Made by a program: the position numbers and the translations under genes
Notes under the pieces: model-generated
Told to the model about the DNA's origin: nothing
Database searches by the model: none
The model's input: only the letters and a program-made list of their open reading frames with translations
From: Darksidea phi
Taxonomy: Eukaryota; Ascomycota; Dothideomycetes; Pleosporales; Lentitheciaceae
Direction: 5' to 3'
NCBI GenBank assembly: GCA_030770425.1
Contig: JASJFT010000019.1
Location: 248,001-312,000, forward strand
DNA: 64,000 bases
Shown here: positions 47,603 through 60,500 of the stretch, in pieces
How the letters are laid out: every line of letters begins with the position of its first letter
Position numbering within the stretch: position 1 is the first letter of the stretch

Positions 47603-48687
47603 ATGTCTCTTACTACCATCGCCAACCCTCTGAAGTCGGATGAAGCTTTGCTGTTTTACAGCAACGAAAACCAAAACTTGGCCCTTGAGCATCGCGCCTT
47701 CAGCGGTGCCACACCAGAGGAGTACACCGACAATAGCTTCAGAGGGTCTATCGCGGTACCCGGAGACCTTGGTGCTGTTGTTTACGCAAACCAGGTATGC
47801 ATATTCCCGATTACAGGCCCATCTGTGGTCCAGCAGGATAACGAGTGCTGTAGATCACTGTGTACGGCATCGCCAAGTACACCGACACTGCCGGCAAAAC
47901 CCAGCAAATCTTGGCTACTCTGAGTCCCTTTTTCAACCCGGTCCAAAACATCAACAGCGTCTCCGCCGCCAGTGTCAACCCAGGCACCTATTGGTCTCTT
48001 GCAGCCACCACTGACGGCCGCACCCACTCTTACGTCTACTATTTGCAGTCAGGCTGCCACTACCCTGGATTCGAGCCTGAAGTGTGCTTACAGATGGCTT
48101 AGGAACCCCACTGGATCGCTCAAACCCGAGATCCTCGAGCTGACGCTCACGCAGCAGACACCGACTACGGTCGCCGTCGGCAATCTGGCGCCGCATACGC
48201 AGTCGCGACTGGCTGCAACGTACGATCCAGTCCGCAAGACACGTCTCGTGTTTTTTCAGGGCACCAAGGGAGCGCTTTCATGGGCCAATCTGATTGACAG
48301 AACCGGTACGCATTCCTTGCATCCACTTGGCTCCGTAAAACTGTGCGCTAACCTCTTCCTGTAGAAATGGGCGTGAAGGGTACGGTTGGGGCGGCGCCAG
48401 GCACCCCGCTTGCTGTGACAACCTATCCGTCTGGGACGGCGGGCGGATTCTGCCTCTACTTGTACTACAAGGACCAGACCGGTGCGCTTAATGTGATTGT
48501 CCACAAGGCTGGCGACATGGACGCTCCGTGGGAGGCCAACACTGTGCTAAGCGACGCCCCGCTACTCAATCCGACATCGGGTCTCAGCGTCGTGGCGAAT
48601 CCAGCCGGAAACTGCAATATCCTGCATTACATGCCCGATGACGGTAGCTCCACCTTCCAGCTCTACACTCATTCTCTTGCGAGCTAG
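47603..48687 (+). CDS. Lectin-like beta-propeller protein (cassette protein B)
   Basis: Four exons (47603-47794, 47854-48047, 48103-48305, 48365-48687; introns 59, 55 and 59 bp) give 303 residues, close to the size of six-bladed fucose-specific lectins. The sequence is a chain of similar beta blades, each with a short hydrophobic strand, a turn and a Tyr/Trp-rich strand: EALLFYSNENQNLALEH, YWSLAATTDGRTHSYVYYL, RLAATYDPVRKTRLVFFQG, GGFCLYLYYKDQTGALNVIV, CNILHYMPDDGSSTFQLYTH. This resembles the Aleuria/Aspergillus fucose-lectin fold, but I could not confirm the sugar-binding Arg/Glu/Trp triads. No signal peptide is present, as in those lectins. Intron 2 has a less common GTCAGG donor but restores frame. 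It shares a promoter region with gene A. Confidence 0.8.
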
Positions 48688-49504
48688 ATCGCCACGGGTG
48701 GAGCACCAAGTCGGCCAGTTTTGGGGAAGAGATGGAGAAGCGAAGGGCACGGCGAGCTCCAATCATGTACCGTAGTTAGCGAACGATGACGATCTTGTTG
48801 AGTTGTTCGTCTTTGCAAAATGAACTTTGACTGCCTTGGATGCACCTCTGGTCTTGGCCCATGTCGTTGAACAGGTGGCCGAGGCGACTGTGGCGGGTGT
48901 TTGTGGCTAGTGCTGCACGTGTTCCAAAGTTCGGCGCGCCATCACGTGACCGTTTCCCTCCCAAGGTCCCGAGGTCGGCAACCCTCTGGGCTTTTTGCAT
49001 CGACCACCAATATTACACCAACACTGGCCAACTTTAGAATCTATTGCAAGCTGCGTGTCGAATGCAACCCGTCGACTGGTGCCCGCATGCATTCGCTTGC
49101 TGTGCGACTCTGATACGAATGCGCAGCGCTTCGTACGCCTACTTTCTCAGCTGCTCGTCTAGCCCTGACACTGGAGGTCTGGCCTGTCGGTGCTCTCACG
49201 CTTCACACTGCAGATTTGCCAAGTATGTACGAATCTCGCATACCAGTTCGTCTCCCATCACACCGCTTGCGTCTTCCAACGTGGCTTTCCCCCAGCGCCG
49301 CCCTCCGCACCGTGGCTGGCGAAGCACCCAGCTGAGCACCGGACTGCCCCTTCTAGCACCGCGACTGCTGATGGACATGGCTCAACCCGGACGCTCGCGC
49401 CGGTGGAGCAAATGTTCCGTGGAGACGTTGCCAGACCGCGATCCCACTACGGATACGCTGCTCGCCGTCGCTCAGTGGCAGACTGTGCTCCCTAACGGCA
49501 GAAC
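48688..49504. other. Intergenic within the cassette (B to C)
   Basis: About 820 bp, GC-rich, carrying the promoter of gene C. The frame at 49044-49547 overlaps the start of gene C and is not convincing. Confidence 0.45.
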
Positions 49505-52500
49505 ATGGCAACTCCCTCGGTGCAGGCCAACTTGGCCATTCCTATGAAGCTGAATGCATTCGTCTTCAACCCCAATACCTGCGACGGCGGGGCCGACGAG
49601 GCGAAGATCGCGCCCATCACGCAGCCAAATTACACCTTCCTCCGCATTGGCGACTTTGAGCTCCGTAGCGACCTGCTCGACTATGCCGACATGCACAATT
49701 CCACCCCACGGACGAGGAATCTGCGCCTCTATGACCTCGGCACGGGCAAGATGCGCACAAATCGTTTGGGCGTGTACTTGCACTGGATGCTCCCACGGCC
49801 CTTTCGTTCTGGTGCGGCCACATCCCCCGGCGGCGTGCCCACTCCCCCGACTGCACCTTCCGATGACCCGTCGCCTGCCCCAGGCCAGAAGCTCACACCG
49901 GATGGGCGCTCACCAACGTTCCCAAACGTGCCCAACCGGTGGATGGTGATCCGGAAGCTGGACCCCACCGCAGCGACTACGCAGCCCCTGACGGCCCAGC
50001 AATATGTGCAGCCCATCACCGCGTGGATCGTGGAAAGCGACCGCGTGCGCAAAATCGAGGACCTCGACGACTCTGTCGACGTGCAAGTCGATGTCTCCCC
50101 GTTTCTTACGACTTTGAAGGGCGCCGGAGCTGGTGATGCGACAGGTATCAGCACCAATGAGCAAGCTGAGGTGTTCATCGGCCTCACCCAAACTGTGCCG
50201 GACTGGCTGGCAGATGGTGGCGAGCAGACGGACGCGGACCGCGTCGATCTGAACCTGCTCAATAGCTCCAACCAGCTTTTCGCCGACTACCAGCCGCACA
50301 ATGGCAGCGTTTTCTCCATGCTGGACAGGTTCGAGTACACATATCCGGACGCGAACGGCGTGCAGCAGACGGGCTATCTGACAGATGCGGTAGCAGACTA
50401 CTATGTGGTCGGCTGGCACTCAGATCCTAGTGACGACCTGCTGCATCAGCTGGATGGAAAAAAGACGAAGCAGCAGTTTCTTGACAGCATGAACATGACC
50501 CTCAATAACGAGGACCCGAAAACCGCACCCCTGGACGTGACAAATTGGCTGGACTCGCCCGACCCGGAGCGGACGCTCTGCCACGGCGCCCTGTACACTG
50601 TCGAATGGCACGTTGACTGGACACCGCCAGCGGGTACACCACCAGGGAAGACGTACACGCCTACCATTCCAGCGAATGAAGCGACATACAACCTCACCCA
50701 TCCAATGCCCCTGGCAGTCGGCACGACACCAATGGATGCGCTGTTGGCGTACGCGGAGGCACACCAAAGGGACAACCTGGAGTATGACCTCTATGCACTG
50801 AGCGACCTTTTGCGGGCTCAGACAGATTCGGTCCAGGCCCGCCGAGCGGGTGCAGATGAGATGCAGAACTACAACTTCAGTCGCTTTGGCGGCGGCTCCC
50901 ATTTTGTGCCGACAATCGACAGGGCGCACCCCGGCAGTCCGCCCACAAATCCGGACGGCTTCAGAGCCATCAACGAGGCCCAGACTCTGCTAGACAGCAC
51001 CGTACGCGCACAGCAGCAGGCACAGTGGGACATGTTCTCGTTGTGGTGGCAGTATGTGACAGACATCGACAACAAGCCTGTCAAGGGCGTTCCTCCGATT
51101 CAAAATAACCCGTACATTAGAAAGGTTTCCGACTTGAAAGAACGGATACAAAACATGACCAACGTTTTCGACGCTCAGGCAAAGGCCGTGTCAGGGGCGA
51201 TGCCCACGCTTGCAGCCAAGCAGACGGCACTGGATGAGTTCTTCCAGCCGCGTGACCCTACACTCTTCGTCGGCGGTGTGAAACCCGGCTGGCCAACCGA
51301 CTACCTTCAGAAGCTCAAGGTTCGGCTCGACTTCGAGATCACCGGGTCACAGATTACGCTGCCGAGCACAATCTCGGACTCCATCAGCAAGTGTCTTCCT
51401 CCAGCCATGCAGGCCTCTGCCACCAAACTCGCGCAGGAGTTTCTCTACAACGAGCCTGGAACGACATCAAGCCTGGCTCCAGCTCCCACTGACCCGACCT
51501 TCGCGCCTCTTTACCATGATGATCCCGACCATGCTGGCGTGTTGCGTGACCAGTGGGGTAAAACGCAGCCGTGGTTTCCACTGTTTCTGGAGTGGGAGGC
51601 CGAGTACTACCACATCCCCTTTGAAGATTGGCGGATGGAAGATGTGCTCGTCCGTCATGGAAAGGACTCGCAGATTCAATACGGCTTGAAGGAATCTACG
51701 ACGTTCTATCCGCCTCCACCTCCGCCATCACCTGCTCCCAAAAAGGACACACCACCTCCGTACGACGTACGAACGCTCTCTGGCAGAATCCTTATCCTGC
51801 CGCAGCCCATACTTGCCCTGTCGGCTCAGATCGACCAGCTCTTCAAGAACACGTCACCTGAGATTCTCGATAAACACCTTCCACCAGAACGCCGGAAAGA
51901 ACTACACGACGGTGTTGCAGGTCTACCTTTCCTCTCTTCGCCCCTAGACGGCTTCACCAACCACCTCTTGACACAGTACACCGGCACGCATCTCAAGCCT
52001 ACTGTAAGAGTCCCTGGAAACAAGCCGCTCCCCATAGCAGACGCTCTCAGTGCCGTTCCCAGCGCGATTGGAATCGGCGCCGCACAGCTCTCCTTCATCG
52101 ACACCGAGTCCGACCTGACGCCGTACGGCACGCTCGTGCAGCTCGGCAAGGACGCACCGGCCTTTAAGCCTGTAACGCATGGCCAGTTCCACTTCACCAA
52201 GCTGAACGTGATCGACAAATTTGGACAGGTCGCATGTGCCATTGATCCTGCTCTCCGCGACCGTAGCCAAGCTAAGCCAATCTTACCTTGCCTGGGCGAC
52301 TACTACGAGCCCGATCCCCGTACAGACGCAAAGTGGAAGAATTGGCCCAACATTGTGAAGCGGCCCGCGTCGCAGGACGCGTGCGAGTTCGTGCAGATCC
52401 CGCCGCAGATCAACCAGCCCGCGCGGTTGAACGCAGCCTTCGTTGTGCACGACGAGCTGTACGACGGCACAGACACGTCCGCGTATTGGCGCCCGGCGGC

Positions 52501-53701
52501 CGAGTGGGAGAATCCCATCTGGGGCTGGCTCGTCGTCAACTACGTCGACCGCGCCGTCCAGTTCTTCCTCCAGGACGGCACCTTTTACCGCGAGGCCAGA
52601 CTCAACGCCCCTGACGCGCCCACAGGCTCGAATCTTCCACCCAAGTGGATCCCGTATGACGATGGCATTGCGACGGCGCAGACGGCTCAGCTGGACCGGC
52701 TCTGCCAGGAGTTCGCCGACAAGGCCTATCTCGCCGCGTTCATCGACATGGCCAGCACGGCTATAGGTGTGGCTGCAACAGCGCCGAGTGCTTACGGACA
52801 GTTTCTCAACTCGGTTGTCGGCAGGCCGCTCGCACTCGTAAATACTGGCTGGTCGCTAGAGCTGTCGTTTAACGAAAAGAAGTCGCAGTCCCGCGTATCT
52901 GGCCAGGACACCATGAATCTGCCTCGCTATCTGCTGCCCCATCTGCCCGCCGAGCAGTACTCGTTCCAGCTCAAGCTGGGCGATGAGGAACGGCCGCATG
53001 ACGGGCTGGTCGGCTACTTCGCCGCAAAAGCTCGCCCGTCTCCTGGAGACGAGCTAGAGACGGGGGCGCTGTTTACGAATTTCCAGGCAGAAAAAAGCCC
53101 ACCTCAGGTGCACCCCATCGACGAGAGCACATATCCCTCGCTCGAAGCCTTTTGGGTCGACCCACAGAATTATCAGAGCATCGCCACTTCCACACCGGCA
53201 AAGCAAGCCCGCAACTTTTGCTGGGCCCGCAACAGGCAGCTGTCGGTTTTCGGCGCGATCATGGACCCCTTCCAGGCGATGACCGCCTTCTCCGCCATAC
53301 AGCCGATCCAGCAGCTCACACTGCCAAACTGGACGTGGGAGAGTGCAATGAAGCAGATCCACGCCTTCTTTGAGTTTGGCCCGCTTGTAGTTGTCGACGA
53401 CGTCCCGCTCTTCGACCCAAGCGACCGCCTGACAGCAAAAAAGCCACTAGACAAGCAGGTGCTTTCGGCGACAGTCAAGCTGCCCGCGCTCACCGCCGCC
53501 AATTGGGCCTGGTTGCAGCCGTATGTCGACGAGACCGGCAAGCCTGAGGCGTTCATGGCGCTCAGCATCGACCGGCCAGACATCCGGCCAACGTTTGCCA
53601 AAGGCCCGTACACCGCAATCGAGGGCTATCTGCAGATGAAGGCGCCGATAGTGGACAACCAGCCCGCCACCTCCAGCACGGCTAGCAGCTCGCGAGTGTA
53701 G
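49505..53701 (+). CDS. Intronless 1398-aa protein of unknown function (cassette protein C)
   Basis: A single 4.2-kb open frame from an ATG, remarkable for this intron-bearing genome. The N-terminal part holds LGVYLHWMLPRPFRSG (88-103), PNVPNRWMVIRKL (140-152) and AWIVESDR (173-180). I remember near-identical phrases (GVxLHWALPDALTRG, FPxVPNRWLVVR, WVVESD) from large bacterial proteins without assigned function. The centre is mixed, with a Pro-rich linker around residue 740 (PPPPPPSPAPKKDTPPP). The C-terminal half contains GLPFLSSPLDGFTNHLL, DKFGQVACAIDP and LPRYLLPHLPAEQYSF. It has no signal peptide, membrane span or known catalytic signature, and looks like a multi-domain structural or binding protein. 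The neighbours suggest it works with proteins A and D. Confidence 0.9.
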   Translation: MATPSVQANLAIPMKLNAFVFNPNTCDGGADEAKIAPITQPNYTFLRIGDFELRSDLLDYADMHNSTPRTRNLRLYDLGTGKMRTNRLGVYLHWMLPRPFRSGAATSPGGVPTPPTAPSDDPSPAPGQKLTPDGRSPTFPNVPNRWMVIRKLDPTAATTQPLTAQQYVQPITAWIVESDRVRKIEDLDDSVDVQVDVSPFLTTLKGAGAGDATGISTNEQAEVFIGLTQTVPDWLADGGEQTDADRVDLNLLNSSNQLFADYQPHNGSVFSMLDRFEYTYPDANGVQQTGYLTDAVADYYVVGWHSDPSDDLLHQLDGKKTKQQFLDSMNMTLNNEDPKTAPLDVTNWLDSPDPERTLCHGALYTVEWHVDWTPPAGTPPGKTYTPTIPANEATYNLTHPMPLAVGTTPMDALLAYAEAHQRDNLEYDLYALSDLLRAQTDSVQARRAGADEMQNYNFSRFGGGSHFVPTIDRAHPGSPPTNPDGFRAINEAQTLLDSTVRAQQQAQWDMFSLWWQYVTDIDNKPVKGVPPIQNNPYIRKVSDLKERIQNMTNVFDAQAKAVSGAMPTLAAKQTALDEFFQPRDPTLFVGGVKPGWPTDYLQKLKVRLDFEITGSQITLPSTISDSISKCLPPAMQASATKLAQEFLYNEPGTTSSLAPAPTDPTFAPLYHDDPDHAGVLRDQWGKTQPWFPLFLEWEAEYYHIPFEDWRMEDVLVRHGKDSQIQYGLKESTTFYPPPPPPSPAPKKDTPPPYDVRTLSGRILILPQPILALSAQIDQLFKNTSPEILDKHLPPERRKELHDGVAGLPFLSSPLDGFTNHLLTQYTGTHLKPTVRVPGNKPLPIADALSAVPSAIGIGAAQLSFIDTESDLTPYGTLVQLGKDAPAFKPVTHGQFHFTKLNVIDKFGQVACAIDPALRDRSQAKPILPCLGDYYEPDPRTDAKWKNWPNIVKRPASQDACEFVQIPPQINQPARLNAAFVVHDELYDGTDTSAYWRPAAEWENPIWGWLVVNYVDRAVQFFLQDGTFYREARLNAPDAPTGSNLPPKWIPYDDGIATAQTAQLDRLCQEFADKAYLAAFIDMASTAIGVAATAPSAYGQFLNSVVGRPLALVNTGWSLELSFNEKKSQSRVSGQDTMNLPRYLLPHLPAEQYSFQLKLGDEERPHDGLVGYFAAKARPSPGDELETGALFTNFQAEKSPPQVHPIDESTYPSLEAFWVDPQNYQSIATSTPAKQARNFCWARNRQLSVFGAIMDPFQAMTAFSAIQPIQQLTLPNWTWESAMKQIHAFFEFGPLVVVDDVPLFDPSDRLTAKKPLDKQVLSATVKLPALTAANWAWLQPYVDETGKPEAFMALSIDRPDIRPTFAKGPYTAIEGYLQMKAPIVDNQPATSSTASSSRV

Positions 53702-54566
53702 CGATGGTGGAGAGGATATACACTGTAGTAGTCGGTGACAAGCGAGGTATGCGGAGGCTGGCTGAGGGGCGTCGGGGTGGCGGCGAATGTATGTACATTC
53801 TCGTATGTAGCACAATGCCATGCGGGGTGTGTACCGTCAGAGTCGTAGTCTAGAACAATGCACAGGCCAACTGCAGCGTGACTGTTGGCACGCCTGCAGC
53901 TGCATACCACCGGTTTGGAGCCATGGAGAACGGTGCGGCTGGAGCGTCCCATCAGCCGGGACGGGCCACACGGCAGCCGCACTACGTCAAGCCACAATAT
54001 TGATCTGGCGCACGATCAGCCCCACTCCTTCATCGACTACGAAACTCGCCAGTTCGGGATGCAGCATTGTGCTAGCTGCAGGGCTTGGTAGTGGGCTACT
54101 GCAGCACGTGGTTGCCCTTGGGGAAGTCTACTCAGCGTCGGAACAGCCAGCCCCAATCCCCGTGGCAAGCTGAGCTGTCTGCGGGCGTTGTGGTGGGAAA
54201 AGTGGCGTGCGTTGTCATGCAGCGACACAGCTAGATGGGCACCAAGGCGTGTGCTCTCGTGTTGCGAACTCTGTGGGTGCTGCAGGTTTTGTTGATTTGG
54301 GAAGATGGTCTGTGAGGCTGCCTGAGTTGGCTACCACACTCTTGGATTGCTGGTAACGTCGGTGACTCTGAATTGACCTTGCCGCAAGACGCTCCGCAAC
54401 CAAGTCTTGCCGCGGCAGCGTATGCTTCTCGTCCAAAGCCACCCACACTCGTCAGGACAGCCTGGCAGAGTCGGCCTTCCCCGGAGGATAGTCCATAGGC
54501 CGCAGCAGCGACTACTCCCTCGCGTCCAAAACCACAGCGAAAGCAACGAGTTTGAACTGTCTCACT
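53702..54566. other. Intergenic within the cassette (C to D)
   Basis: About 870 bp. Small frames on both strands, none convincing. It should contain the promoter of gene D. Confidence 0.45.
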
Positions 54567-57500
54567 ATGACTTCCACCTGGCGGGTAGATTCATTCCACG
54601 CCAATGTGGCTGTCGGGGACTGTGCGATTCATCTCCAAGTCGAGTACGATGCCACTACGATGCGGGTACACGCTGCTGTTCTGATCGACGGAGGGACTGG
54701 GCACAAGTCAGACCTATCCAAGACACCTCTGAAACAGCTCATCGACCGCATCAACGGCTTCGGCTACACATTCAAGTATAAGACGCTGGTGTTCGACTCG
54801 GTAGTAGTCACGCACTGGGATGAGGACCACTATGGAGGCCTGGTCAAAACTTTTGCAGCTGACAGAGACCCATCGAATGGCAAATTGCCGTACATGAAGT
54901 ACGACACAAACAATACTCCAATGACGATCCTCTATGCGCCAAACGCAACGGGATCGGGCAAGGGCTACAATGGGATTTCCAAGGACTGGACGCTCAAAAA
55001 AGATTATCTCTGCTTTGAAGACACTTCTAAGCCCTTTGCAAGGTTCCAAGCGTTTGAAATGGTCCAGAAAAAGCCCGTAGGCGTCCTCGGGACAAACTTC
55101 TTCAACAATCAACAGCTCCAGGACATGTACGGTGCCTCGACCCCGGCTGCCCTCATTGCGAGCAATCCACCTGGGGACGGGATGCCGGGAATTTACTGTG
55201 TTGGCGTGATGCAGCAGTCATTTCCGAAGAAAGGCTTCGTTGGGGTGGTCCAGGAACCCGTAACCAAGACGAACAAGGTCTCCATTGCCGCGATGATCAT
55301 ATGGAGCTCTGGGACTGATCCACCACATATTTCGCACTACTTCGCCGGTGACATGGACCAGACGTCGGAGGAAGCTGTCCTTGCGTGGTTAGTTAATTCC
55401 AAGAAGCAATACCAAGTAGCGAGCGCCAAACTCAGCCACCATGGGTCGCGATCTTCCACCCCGTTGGATTTCTTCGGCGTTTTGAATCCGTCAAACATTA
55501 TCATGTCGAACCCAGACGGCAGATATTTTCACCCAGGTGAGCATCCCTCGAATTTCTATTATTTTCCCATACAAGAATCACTACATTCGAGTGGCTATGA
55601 TCAACATATCTTCTTAGTCCATAAGGCTTACTGACTTTTATTTTATTAGGATGGGAGACAATCATCACTGGTGCATTGTATGCGGATAGTGCAGCTGCAA
55701 AAGGCAATACAGTGCGCCTCCTGGCAACAAAGTATCCCTTCTACTTCGTGCAGGATGAGAAGGGCCTTTACCCTATTCTCACGAGAAATAAAATGTTCCT
55801 TACGAATGGACGACTGAAGACGTTTGATAAGCCGAGTAAACACGCCAAGGTCTTCATAGAATGGCTCACCAACGCGTGGAAGAGTGTATCAAACGCCAAC
55901 CACATGCCGTATGAGAATGAGTATGATCTGTACCAATATTGGGACGAAAAGAAAGGCACGGACCCCTTGGCAGCATACGCAAACCTGTTGGACAGAGTAA
56001 AGAAACGGTGGGAGCAGCACGGCTGGCCGCTTGCCGACCGCCATCCAGCTGTGTCAACGGCCTACACGGCGCCGATGATGCAGAAAGTTAGCAGCGTAAC
56101 GGGGATCCAGTTCATCCTGGTCATCTCGTCGATAAAACCTCTGGATTCCCGGTACGCCGATGGCTCAGTGTTCTACGGCGAACGGTCTGGCTCGGTTCAA
56201 CGCCTAGAACCGCCCGGCGCAACTCAAGCAACGGCGACGTCTGATGTACAAGCCAACACTGGCGCCAATTCGTTCGGCGGAAACATATCCTTGATGGGCC
56301 CGACTTTGCTGGATTTCGCCAAGATTCTGGATGCTGCGTCTTGGCAAGTGTTGGTCGACTATCTCTTTTACCTCTTAGAGGCCGGCGATAATCCTGACGA
56401 ATTGGATGACGATGGCGATGATGATAGTGGTGGTGGGATGAGCATTGAGGACGATTTTCACGCTCCCCTCGTCGCATTTAGGACACTGGAGGCGGCGTCT
56501 ACTTCTGGTGTCGCAGTGCCTTCCCCTAACACCAGCTTGGCTACTACCAGTGGAATGGCTCCAGTGCTACCCACACCCCCTGGTGACCCTGCTAACCCGT
56601 GGTACTTTTTCAGCTCTGAAGTGACTGACGCATCGATCAACCAACAACAACCTGGGATTGCGCATTCGTATGGCCGACTGAGCAATAGCAAGGCTCTCGA
56701 TGCTTTTGTTTCCTTATTACACTGCAAGGTGCTGTGTCTGGACCAAGAGCCCCCTCCAACGGCGGTCGGTACCACACTTTTTCAGCAGACCAAGGATGAA
56801 TGGGCGTGCTGGTTGCAGGATGCAGTGAATGCAAGTGAAATATCAGTGTTGAACGGTGCTGACAAAAGCATTGCGGGCTTTGCGCTTGCGCTGAACCTCG
56901 CCGGCCCCAATGATCCTCCAGTTCTGTTGCAATTTAATACCAAGGACTCCACACTTCAGAACATTTTCGCGACCATTTCTGCCACACCAGCGATGGGACT
57001 GCTTTCCAACCCGTCTGGGGTCGTTCTAGGCCTTGACTTGGACCAAAATGCCCCGCTGACACGGACAAGCCAAACCCCCGCTACGGTGCCTTTTGCCAAC
57101 ATCATCAACTTCCTAAATCTGCAGTCCATGTTTGGCTACGCCAGCATGGCGATTTTCAAGGCCCTCGAGTTCGAACTCCCAACGTTATCTGGCCAGATCA
57201 AAGGAAAACGGAATGCGGTATGGTTCCAGCCGGAGACGGCATACAGGACTACCGTCCGCTTCGAGCTGGATCTGTCGAGCAATGCAATTGCTAGCCTCAA
57301 CGGATATCTCAGCGCCATTAACCTGCAACTGCAAGAAGTATTCATGATCGCTCGGAAAACATGCACTTGGAGTCCGGGTAGCCCGCAGGTCAACGTCAAG
57401 CAAAACTCATCACTTGTTCTCGGCGCTACAGCAACGCTTGTGGAGGAGAATCTCAGCGTCATCACAGAGCTCAACCCTAACAGCATACGCCTCAGATTAA

Positions 57501-60500
57501 CGTTGGACAGTCCGACGAAGGATTTCTTCGCCGACCTGCGCCAGTGGCTCAGCAGCACGTTCCTGTCAAATGATCCCCAGGCCTTCAGCTTCACCGCCCA
57601 TGAGAACAAGTCCGCTGGTGGGAACACTTTTGGGGAGTTTGATTTCCGGCGTCTCACTCTTGATCTTAGCCATGACCCCGATACAAACAAAGCGAAATTC
57701 GTCTCCCTCTGTCTCGAGATGCAACTGACAGTTACGCCATCGGGAGCCAGCGCGCAACCACTTTTGTTTTTGGTGAACTATCAATACACTACGGGCGCGG
57801 GATCGATATTGAACGGCAGCTCCATCGAAGCTGACCTGTGGACGGGTGGGTTTTCTTACACACTCTGACCATAATTTGAATCAAAACTTACAAATCCGCA
57901 GCCCCAGTGTTCGACCCTAATAATCCATTCTTCGTCACGACACCCGACTACGAGACGTATGCACTGCTCAAACCGATTGGTACCAGTAGCTGGCCGGCGT
58001 CGCTCGATCTGAAAAGCATCGGCGGATTCGACCAAGTCCCTGACGTTGTTCCCACTCTGGTCACGCAAGCAAGGCTCTACGCGGACGCAAACGGCATCAT
58101 GTTCTCCGGAGCACTTCAAGCAGCTCCGAATAGCTCCGGCACGCTGCCCATTTTCGAAATCGACGAGATCGACCTCAAGGTAGCGTATGCTTGGGGAGCA
58201 GCAGCCTCAGGGTCGGGCAGCAGTTTCACTGCTTCCCTGTACGTCTCCTCGACTTTGAATCCGCCAGCTGGCGTTGCGGCATCGCCAGCCTACTTGACCG
58301 GCGCAATCGAATTCAGCGGAAACCAGTGGGTCTTGCAAGCTTCTGCGCAATCATTGTATGCGTCGTGCTTCACCTCGTTCTTTGAGAAAGATGTCCAGGA
58401 TACGGTCATTTCGATCATTGGAAGCATTGAGATCGAGTCTTTTAGTGTGAAGTATACGTATCCGGAGGGGAAAGGAGTGGCATCTGTCATGCAGCTTGAC
58501 GGTACGATGAACATTGGTGCGCTCCAGTTCACGCTTGATTTTCACCACGAGGAAAAAGAGGAAGAAACAGAGTGGTACTTTAGAGGCCGCCTATCCCTTC
58601 CTGAAGGCGCCAGCAGCGTGCCGACCACGATCGGAGATGTCTTGGCCAGCGTTGTGGGCCCCGATCTCGATCTGCCATCCTTCGTTGCAGACATCAATGT
58701 AAATCCGACGGCAACAGACACTATTGGTCTCGACATGGTCCGAATCACAGACGCGTCGAAAAAAGTAACCGGCTACTTTTTCACTACGTATATCATCTAC
58801 GGAGACTTCAGATTCCAGTACATCCAGTTGCGGGACCTCCCATCCGAATCGTCCTCAGCGCCTGCGCTGAAGAGGATCTTTATCGCATCGATCAACTCTC
58901 TTCCGAGTGTTGACATCCCGCTCGTAGGCGACGTGACGCAGCCGTTCGACGAGGCGTACTTTATGTGGGTTCAGCCGCAGACTGGCTCCGACGGCATTAC
59001 ATCTGCAGACACTACAGCTATCAACAAGCAAATTGACGCTCTGAACACGGCTGAAACCTTGAATCTTGAACATATCATGTTCCAGCAAGTGAAGAATCCC
59101 AAAGAACTTCAACCCGGCGATACTGTCATTCAAAATGGTATGCATCTAGCTCTCGTCCTGAAGGACGATACAGGCACACCGAAAGTCGTACTGGACTATT
59201 GTTTCGGCGGGGATAAATCAGCCGAGCCGTCCCTAGAATCGGGACATTCTGGAGGGAGTGCTTCACCACATCCTACAGGAGATGTACAACCAATTAGAGC
59301 CAGTGATCCGCCGGCCCCCGCGGCGAACGATCCACCCGCACCGCCACCGTCTGCTGCTGGCTCCAAAATGGTTGGCTACGAAAAGTCTTTCGGGCCGCTA
59401 GCGGTACGCAATCTCGGCTTCAACTACAGCAAGAGCGACGATGACCAGACCGATATTCTCTCAATCAAGGTCGATGCTACGATAACACTCGGCCCCGTTG
59501 CATTCGAGCTCATGGGCTTCCGGCTGGACCTTGAATTCCCCGTCAGTCCACCAGGAACCGATCCCTTCACCCTCCACAACTTGCCAACACCCAAGCCACA
59601 CCTGGACGGCATGGCAGTCGTCTTTGACAAACCGCCTCTCCTCATGGGCGGCATGTTCATGCACGGTACCATGGATCTCGGCAACGGCGATAAGACGGAC
59701 TTTTACGAAGGAGCCATCAGCATCGCCTACCAGCCGTGGGCATTCCAGGCCAATGGCTACTACGGCATCACCACTGGTCTCAATCCGTTCAAGACAGCGT
59801 TCGTCTACTGCATCCTTGCTGGCCCGCTCATCTCGCTTGAGTTTGCTGAGATTTCGAGCGTCACCGGCGGCTTTGGGTACAACAGCAACCTCAAGCTCCC
59901 AGACGTCAACAACGTCCAATCCTTCCCCTTCCTGCAGATCCCTTCGCCTGTTCCCGCTCCCGAAGGTACCGGCCCGTTGGCCGCCTTGAATGCGCTGCTA
60001 GACCCGACAGACCCGACAGACGGCTGGTTCGCTCAACAGGAAGGATCGTTCTGGGCCGCCGCCGGCCTGACGGTGACCGCATTCGGATTACTCACGGCAA
60101 CTGCAGTTGTCGTCGTGGAGTGGGACCCGTCGGTCAAACTTGGTATTTTCGGCCTTGTCACCGGCAACGTACCCATGTCCGCCGGCAACGGCGGCTTCAC
60201 CATGGCGCACATCCAGATGGGCATTGTCGCAACCGTGGATGTCGCTGCCGGCATCATGAAGATCGACGGCCAGCTCACGCCCGAGTCGTACATTTACGCT
60301 CCCGAGGTCCATCTCACAGGAGGCTTTGCGCTGTATAGCTGGTTCGGAGATGGCGATCCGACGCTCAAGGGCGACTGGGTCTTTACAATTGGCGGCTACC
60401 ATCCTGCGTTTGTCGTGCCTCCGCACTATCCGCAGCCGCCTCGTCTGGCGATAAGTTGGCAGTTCAATGATGACATTAGCATTTCGGGCCAGGCATACTT

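Noticed and set aside
57868..57906. Stop codon after FSYTL as the natural end of a separate gene, with a new gene starting at a GTG at 57907
   Set aside because: No ATG opens the next frame, and a good 56-bp intron (GTGGGT to CGCAG) joins the two in phase.
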